Shown: one piece after another, positions 12,545 through 16,306 of the stretch | Numbering within the stretch: the first letter of the stretch is position 1 | Layout of the letters: each line of letters opens with the position of its first letter | Source: Actinomycetes bacterium | GTDB taxonomy: Bacteria > Actinomycetota > Acidimicrobiia > Acidimicrobiales > Microtrichaceae | Direction: 5' to 3' | DNA: 16,306 bases | Assembly: GCA_023437745.1 (NCBI GenBank) | Contig: JAEZFI010000002.1 | Span: 1-16,306 of the forward strand | Program-made: the position numbers and the translations under genes | The notes under the pieces: generated by a model | The model's database searches: none | What the model was told of the DNA's origin: nothing | The model's input: the letters and a program-made list of their open reading frames with translations, nothing else

Positions 12545-13902
12545 GCGACACCTCGGTGCTGGTGCTCGGCGGCGGCCTCGCAGGACTCGCCGCGGCGCGA
12601 GTCCTCCACTCGGCGGGGGCGAGCGTCCGCGTGCTGGAGGCCCGTGACCGTGTGGGCGGTCGCGTCGAGGGCGGGTTCACCGACGGCGGCACGCCGATCG
12701 AGCTGGGCGGCCAGTGGATCGGTCCGACGCAGACCCGCATGTACGAGCTCGTCGACGAGCTCGGCCTCGACCTGTTCGAGACGTGGAACACGGGCGAGCA
12801 CGTCGTCGACCTGGGCGGTCGCCAGAGCCGCATGGCGTCGAAGCGAGGTGCCGTCCCGAAGCTCAACCCGTTCGTGCTCGCGGATCTGTTCCAGGGCCTC
12901 ACCCGCTTCCAGCGCCTCGCGAACCGGATCCCTCTGGACCGTCCGTGGGAGGCGGCGGACGCACGAACGCTGGACGGCCAGACGTGGGAGACGTGGGTGC
13001 GTCGCAACCTCCGGACGGAGCTGGCCCGGGCCTACTTCCGCACCGCCTGCGAGGCGGTCTTCTCGGCCGACACCACGGACCTCTCGCTGCTCCACGCAGC
13101 CTTCTACGCCCACTCGGGGACGGATTTCGAGTCGCTCCTCGCCGTCGACCGCGGTGCCCAGCAGCACCGGGTGGTCGGTGGCAGCATCCGGATCGCCGAG
13201 GCCATGGCCGCGGAGCTGGGCGACCTCGTCGTGACCGGGCAGGCCGTCCGTCGCGTCGAGTGGGACGGCGACGGCGCCACCGTCCACACCCGGACGGGCG
13301 AGGAGCACCGCGCACGCGCCGTGATCTGCACGCTGCCACCCGCGCTGGCCGGACGACTGGAGTACGCGCCGGCGCTGCCCGCTTGGCGCGACCAGCTCAC
13401 CCAGAAGACGCCGGCCGGGACCGTCATCAAGCTCTACGCGATCTACGAGCGGCCGTTCTGGCGCGACCAGGGGCTGACGGGCCAGGCCGCCTCGGAGCGG
13501 GGCCCGGTCAAGGTCACGTTCGACAACTCGCCGCCCTCGGGCAGCCCCGGCGTGATGATGGGCTTCATCGAAGGCGGCGACGGCCGCGTGTGGGGCCGCC
13601 GTCCGATCGAGGAGCGACGCGCCGCGGCGATCGAGTGCTTCGTCAGGTACTTCGGCCCGCAGGCGGCCGACCCGCTCGAGTACCACGAGCGCGACTGGGC
13701 GGCCGAGGAGTTCAGCCGCGGCTGCTACGGCGCGCACTTCGCTCCGGGTGTGTGGACGGCGTACGGCCCCGCCCTGACCGAACCCGTGGGACCCATCCAC
13801 TGGGCGGGCACCGAGTGCTCCGCCGTGTGGTCCGGCTACATGGAGGGTGCCGTGCGCTCCGGTGAGCAGACCGCACGCACGGTGCTCGACCGCCTGAGCT
13901 GA
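12541..13902 (+). CDS. Flavin monoamine oxidase (MAO A/B-like)
   Basis: The protein has 453 residues. The FAD-binding N-terminus is VLVLGGGLAGLAAARVL followed by VLEARDRVGGR (31-41). The substrate region includes ELGGQWIGPTQTRMYEL. GTVIKLYAIYERPFW carries the Lys that contacts flavin N5 in MAO enzymes (Lys296 in MAO-B). The C-terminal part contains SRGCYGAHFAPG with Cys395, aligned to the cysteine that binds FAD covalently in MAO-B (Cys397), and WSGYMEGAV with Tyr433. Tyr396 and Tyr433 would form the aromatic cage. Expected reaction: oxidative deamination of a primary amine to aldehyde, ammonia and hydrogen peroxide. No signal peptide or C-terminal anchor is present, so it is soluble. GTG 12541 is set by the GTGA overlap and by the flavin motif starting within 10 residues. 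It is convergent with secG. Confidence 0.93.
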   Translation: MSDTSVLVLGGGLAGLAAARVLHSAGASVRVLEARDRVGGRVEGGFTDGGTPIELGGQWIGPTQTRMYELVDELGLDLFETWNTGEHVVDLGGRQSRMASKRGAVPKLNPFVLADLFQGLTRFQRLANRIPLDRPWEAADARTLDGQTWETWVRRNLRTELARAYFRTACEAVFSADTTDLSLLHAAFYAHSGTDFESLLAVDRGAQQHRVVGGSIRIAEAMAAELGDLVVTGQAVRRVEWDGDGATVHTRTGEEHRARAVICTLPPALAGRLEYAPALPAWRDQLTQKTPAGTVIKLYAIYERPFWRDQGLTGQAASERGPVKVTFDNSPPSGSPGVMMGFIEGGDGRVWGRRPIEERRAAAIECFVRYFGPQAADPLEYHERDWAAEEFSRGCYGAHFAPGVWTAYGPALTEPVGPIHWAGTECSAVWSGYMEGAVRSGEQTARTVLDRLS

Positions 13903-13915
13903 GCCGCCGCGACCG

Positions 13916-14146
13916 CTACTTGTCGAGGAGGAAGGTCAGCACCATCGTGTTGAACACGAAGACCAGCGACACCACGACGGTGATGCGGTCGAGGTTCTTC
14001 TCCATCACGGTCGACGACGCCGCCGAGGCTCCCAGCCCGCCACCGAACATATCGGACAGGCCGCCGCCACGCCCCGAGTGGATCAGCACGAGGAAGATCA
14101 CCGAGAGGGCGAGTGCGAACTGCAGGATCAGCGAGACGACGAACAC
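13916..14146 (-). CDS. secG: Preprotein translocase subunit SecG
   Basis: This 76-residue protein has two membrane helices (about 3-22 and 55-73) joined by the SecG loop, which has the family sequence HSGRGGGLSDMFGGG. After it comes KNLDRITVVVSLVFVFN, the usual second helix entry. SecG assists SecYEG in protein export across the membrane. The GTG start at 14146 has GGAG 5 nt upstream. It is the last gene of the pgk-tpiA-secG block, 70 bp after tpiA, and probably shares its transcript. Its stop is 13 bp from that of the amine oxidase on the other strand, with no clear terminator between them. Confidence 0.95.
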   Translation of the reverse strand: MFVVSLILQFALALSVIFLVLIHSGRGGGLSDMFGGGLGASAASSTVMEKNLDRITVVVSLVFVFNTMVLTFLLDK

Positions 14147-14216
14147 GGGGGCTCCAGGGCGGGTGACGAGTCGGCGGCCACGATACCAGCAGCGTCAGCG
14201 CGCCCCGCGATCCTGA

Positions 14217-14984
14217 TCAGCCGTGGCGGACGATCTGAGCGAACTCGTCGGCGTCGAGCGCCGCGCCCCCGACGAGGGCGCCGTCGATGTCCGGCTGGCC
14301 CAGCAGCTCGGCAGCGTTGCCGGGCTTGACCGACCCGCCGTACTGGATGCGCACGGCGTCGGCGGCCTCGTCGCCGGCGACCTCACGGACCACCCGGCGG
14401 ACCAGCGCGCACATGGCCTGCGCGTCCTCGGGGGTCGCCGTCTTGCCGGTGCCGATCGCCCAGATCGGCTCGTACGCGATGACGAGCTTGGCGACCTGAT
14501 CGGCCGGGACGCCGGCGAGCCCGGCCCGGATCTGACCGTCGACCTTCGACTCGGCCTGACCGGCCTCGCGCTCCTCGTCGGTCTCGCCGCAGCACATGAT
14601 CGGCGTCATGCCGGCCTTGATGATCGCCTTGACCTTGCGGTTGACGTCCTCGTCGGTCTCGCCGAACAGCTCACGCCGCTCCGAGTGCCCGCAGATCACG
14701 TAGGACACGTTCATCTTGGCGAGGAACAGCGGGGACACCTCGCCGGTGAACGCGCCCTTGTCCTCCCAGTGGCAGTTCTGGGCGCCGAGGGAGAACTTCA
14801 TCCGGTCCGACTCGATCGCGGTCTGCACCGTGCGCAGGTCAGTGAACGGGGGGTGCACCGACACGGCGACCTTGCCGAAGTCGTGACCGCCGAGGTTGTA
14901 CGACAGCTTCTGGACGGTGCGCAGCGCCTCGAAGTGGTCGTGGTGCATCTTCCAGTTGCCGCTGACGAGTGGGATGCGGGCCAT
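14217..14984 (-). CDS. tpiA: Triosephosphate isomerase
   Basis: The enzyme interconverts dihydroxyacetone phosphate and glyceraldehyde 3-phosphate in glycolysis and gluconeogenesis. The 255-residue length is standard. All catalytic positions are present: Asn10 and Lys12 in SGNWKM, His100 in CGHSERRE, and Glu172 in AYEPIWAIGTG, which is also the mobile loop 6 segment. Phosphate-binding QYGGSVKP (214-221) and DGALVGGAAL (234-243) follow. ATG 14984 has AGGGAG 6 nt upstream. It lies 77 bp downstream of pgk; that gap contains small overlapping GC-rich dyads (15034-15055) and a TACGGT box that could start an extra transcript. Confidence 0.98.
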   Translation of the reverse strand: MARIPLVSGNWKMHHDHFEALRTVQKLSYNLGGHDFGKVAVSVHPPFTDLRTVQTAIESDRMKFSLGAQNCHWEDKGAFTGEVSPLFLAKMNVSYVICGHSERRELFGETDEDVNRKVKAIIKAGMTPIMCCGETDEEREAGQAESKVDGQIRAGLAGVPADQVAKLVIAYEPIWAIGTGKTATPEDAQAMCALVRRVVREVAGDEAADAVRIQYGGSVKPGNAAELLGQPDIDGALVGGAALDADEFAQIVRHG

Positions 14985-15033
14985 GGGTCTCCCTGTCGAT
15001 CGGTGCGCCGTTGCGCCGGACGTGGCGACCGTA

Positions 15034-15055
15034 CCCCGCGAGGGGGCCGGTCCCC
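15034..15055 (-). promoter_or_regulatory. Overlapping GC-rich dyads in the pgk-tpiA spacer
   Basis: CCCC (15034-15037) can pair with GGGG (15042-15045), and GGGG (15043-15046) can alternatively pair with CCCC (15052-15055). These mutually exclusive 4-bp stems lie between pgk and tpiA. They are short and may only reflect base composition; weak attenuation or mRNA processing is possible. Confidence 0.15.
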
Positions 15056-15061
15056 GAAAGC

Positions 15062-16195
15062 TCAGGCGTTCGGTGCGCCTCGCAGCGCCTCGAGGCCGGG
15101 AAGATCGCCCTGCTCCAGCAGCTCGAGCGACGCGCCGCCACCGGTCGAGACGTGCGAGATCCGGTCGGCCACGCCGAACTGCGCGGCCGCGGCCGCCGAG
15201 TCGCCACCGCCGATGACCGAGTAGCCCCGGGCGTCGGCCACCGAGAGGGCGACGGCCTTGGTGCCGGCCTCGAAGCGCGGGTCCTCGAAGACGCCCATCG
15301 GGCCGTTCCAGAGGATCGTGCCGGCCTCGGCGATGATGTCGCCGAACACCGCCGCCGAGCCGGGGCCGATGTCGACGCCCATCCAGCCGTCGGGCAGCGA
15401 GGTGCCGAAGTGCCGGACCTCACCGCCGGCCTCCGGATCGAAGAGCTTTCCGCCCGGGCCCAGCCCGACGATGTCCTCGGGCAGGTGGATGCGGTCGCCG
15501 TGCGCCTCGAGCAGCGACCGGCAGGTCTCGACCTGGTCCTCCTCGAACAGCGAGCTGCCGATCGAGTTCCCCTGCGCGGCGAGGAACGTGAAGCACATCC
15601 CGCCGCCGATGATCAGGTGGTCGGCGATGTCGAGCAGCGCGTTGATCACGCCCAGCTTGTCGGAGACCTTCGAGCCGCCGGTTATGGCGACGAACGGCCG
15701 CGTCGGGTCGTTCCGGACGCCGAGCAGGACCTCGACCTCCTTGGCCAGCAGGCGGCCGGCAGCCGACGGAAGGGTGCGGGGCGGGCCGACGATCGAGGCG
15801 TGCGCCCGGTGCGAGGCACCGAACGCGTCGTTCACGTAGAGGTCGTGGCCGTCGACGAGGCGAGCGACGAAGGCAGGGTCGTTGCCCTCCTCCCCCGGGT
15901 CGTAGCGGAGGTTCTCGAGGAGCGTCACGCCGGGCGCGAGCTCGGCGAGGCGCTGCCGGACCGGCTCCACGGAGTACTTCGGGTCGGGCTGACCCTTCGG
16001 GCGCCCGAGGTGGGTGCACGCCGTCACGCTGGCACCGCGGTCGAGCAGCCACTGCAGGGTGGGCAGCGCCGCGGTGATGCGCAGGTCGTCGGTGATGCGA
16101 CCGTCCTTGATGGGCACGTTGAAGTCGACGCGCACCAGCACGGACTTCCCCGACACGTCACCCAGGTCCTCGAGCTCCGGCACGCCGAACTTCAC
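15062..16195 (-). CDS. pgk: Phosphoglycerate kinase
   Basis: The enzyme transfers phosphate between 1,3-bisphosphoglycerate and ADP, making ATP in glycolysis. The length of 377 residues is slightly short but complete. Signatures are VRVDFNVP (21-28), THLGRPKG (61-68), LENLRYDPGE (93-102), NDAFGASHRAHAS, and GGSKVSDKLGVI in the nucleotide-domain half. WNGPMGVFEDPRFEAGT and the C-terminal GGGDSAAAAAQFG complete the two-domain kinase. The GTG start at 16195 follows GGAGGAG, 5-6 nt away, and overlaps the TGA of an upstream frame (GTGA), implying translational coupling. Oddly, the DNA of residues 68-92 (15921-15995) has a diverged second copy just upstream at 16232-16306. No gap gene is seen within the window. 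Confidence 0.98.
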   Translation of the reverse strand: MKFGVPELEDLGDVSGKSVLVRVDFNVPIKDGRITDDLRITAALPTLQWLLDRGASVTACTHLGRPKGQPDPKYSVEPVRQRLAELAPGVTLLENLRYDPGEEGNDPAFVARLVDGHDLYVNDAFGASHRAHASIVGPPRTLPSAAGRLLAKEVEVLLGVRNDPTRPFVAITGGSKVSDKLGVINALLDIADHLIIGGGMCFTFLAAQGNSIGSSLFEEDQVETCRSLLEAHGDRIHLPEDIVGLGPGGKLFDPEAGGEVRHFGTSLPDGWMGVDIGPGSAAVFGDIIAEAGTILWNGPMGVFEDPRFEAGTKAVALSVADARGYSVIGGGDSAAAAAQFGVADRISHVSTGGGASLELLEQGDLPGLEALRGAPNA

Positions 16196-16306
16196 GTCAT
16201 CTCCTCCTCGACAGCCTGTTCTGTCGCGTGCAGCGTGACGCCCGGAGCGAGCTCGGACAGACGTTCACGGACCGGTTCGACGGAGTACTTCGGATCGGGG
16301 GCCCCC
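16192..16306 (-). CDS. 3' end of an upstream gene carrying a PGK-like segment (partial, runs off window)
   Basis: Only the last 37 residues are visible. The first 25 (GAPDPKYSVEPVRERLSELA and on to GVTL) match PGK residues 68-92 at 22 of 25 positions. The frame then departs from PGK, reads HATEQAVEEEMT and stops. Of the 22 identical residues, 11 use a different synonymous codon, so the copy is old and was under protein-level selection. The stop TGA overlaps the pgk GTG, and the tail encodes the pgk ribosome-binding site. A small hairpin (16209-16226) lies in the tail just after the homology ends. It may be a truncated tandem pgk copy making an N-terminal fragment, or the end of another gene that acquired this segment. 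The normal neighbour at this place would be gap. The window edge prevents a decision. Confidence 0.65.
   Translation of the reverse strand, partial: GAPDPKYSVEPVRERLSELAPGVTLHATEQAVEEEMT
16209..16226. repeat. 6-bp hairpin just upstream of the pgk ribosome-binding site
   Basis: CGACAG (16209-16214) and CTGTCG (16221-16226) pair around CCTGTT. It sits between the end of the PGK-like homology and the GGAGGAG of pgk. In RNA it would place a stem directly before the ribosome-binding site, where it could affect coupling between the two frames. Confidence 0.35.

Noticed and set aside
1..16306. CGACAG/CTGTCG hairpins at both ends and in the central repeat as one dispersed element
   Set aside because: The shared part is only six bases, expected several times by chance in 16 kb. 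The stems and loops otherwise differ and no flanking duplication is seen.

Overview
This 16.3 kb window is very GC-rich. GTG starts, 4-bp start/stop overlaps (ATGA or GTGA) and TAnnnT -10 boxes placed directly before start codons all suggest an Actinomycetota chromosome. The pgk-tpiA-secG cluster and the character of the PGK, LLM and GIY-YIG proteins make the class Acidimicrobiia or a close relative my best guess. That is inferred from memory of the families, not from a search.

Layout, left to right. Positions 1-24 are a perfect hairpin, probably the terminator of a gene outside the window. 103-1311 (+) encodes an exported beta-propeller-like protein. 1324-1965 (-) is a DedA membrane protein. 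A divergent intergenic region holds a possible tiny lipoprotein (2108-2242) and a 10-bp inverted repeat (2240-2278). An operon on + (2296-5176) follows: a YceI domain running in frame into a VOC/glyoxalase domain, an alpha/beta hydrolase, and an LLM-class flavin oxidoreductase, with ATGA overlaps. The gene mix resembles aromatic or quinone detoxification operons. 5247-5855 (-) is a two-domain fibronectin-III lipoprotein and 5963-6373 (+) a DUF1003 membrane protein. A possible gene remnant lies at 6532-6600, then a PAP2 phosphatase (6600-7424, -).

The centre looks like an accessory spot: a GIY-YIG protein gene (7621-8244, +) with AT-richer codon use sits beside tRNA-Leu, whose anticodon reads AAG (8329-8412, -). 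A degenerate tandem repeat follows at 8495-8636. A large two-FtsX-domain ABC permease (8660-11194, -) has no ATPase gene beside it. It is divergent from a translationally coupled pair on +: a secernin/C69-type N-terminal-Cys hydrolase and a monoamine-oxidase-like flavoprotein that keeps the covalent-FAD cysteine.

The right end is the conserved central-metabolism block on -: pgk, tpiA, secG, in transcription order. Directly upstream of pgk, and overlapping its start, is the end of another reading frame whose last 37 residues include a diverged copy of PGK residues 68-92. This is the most unexpected structural observation. I found no CRISPR array, insertion sequence, phage gene or recognisable defence operon. 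The other points worth checking are the YceI-VOC stop-loss fusion, the AAG tRNA-Leu and the recurring TAnnnT-N6-ATG leaderless start pattern.
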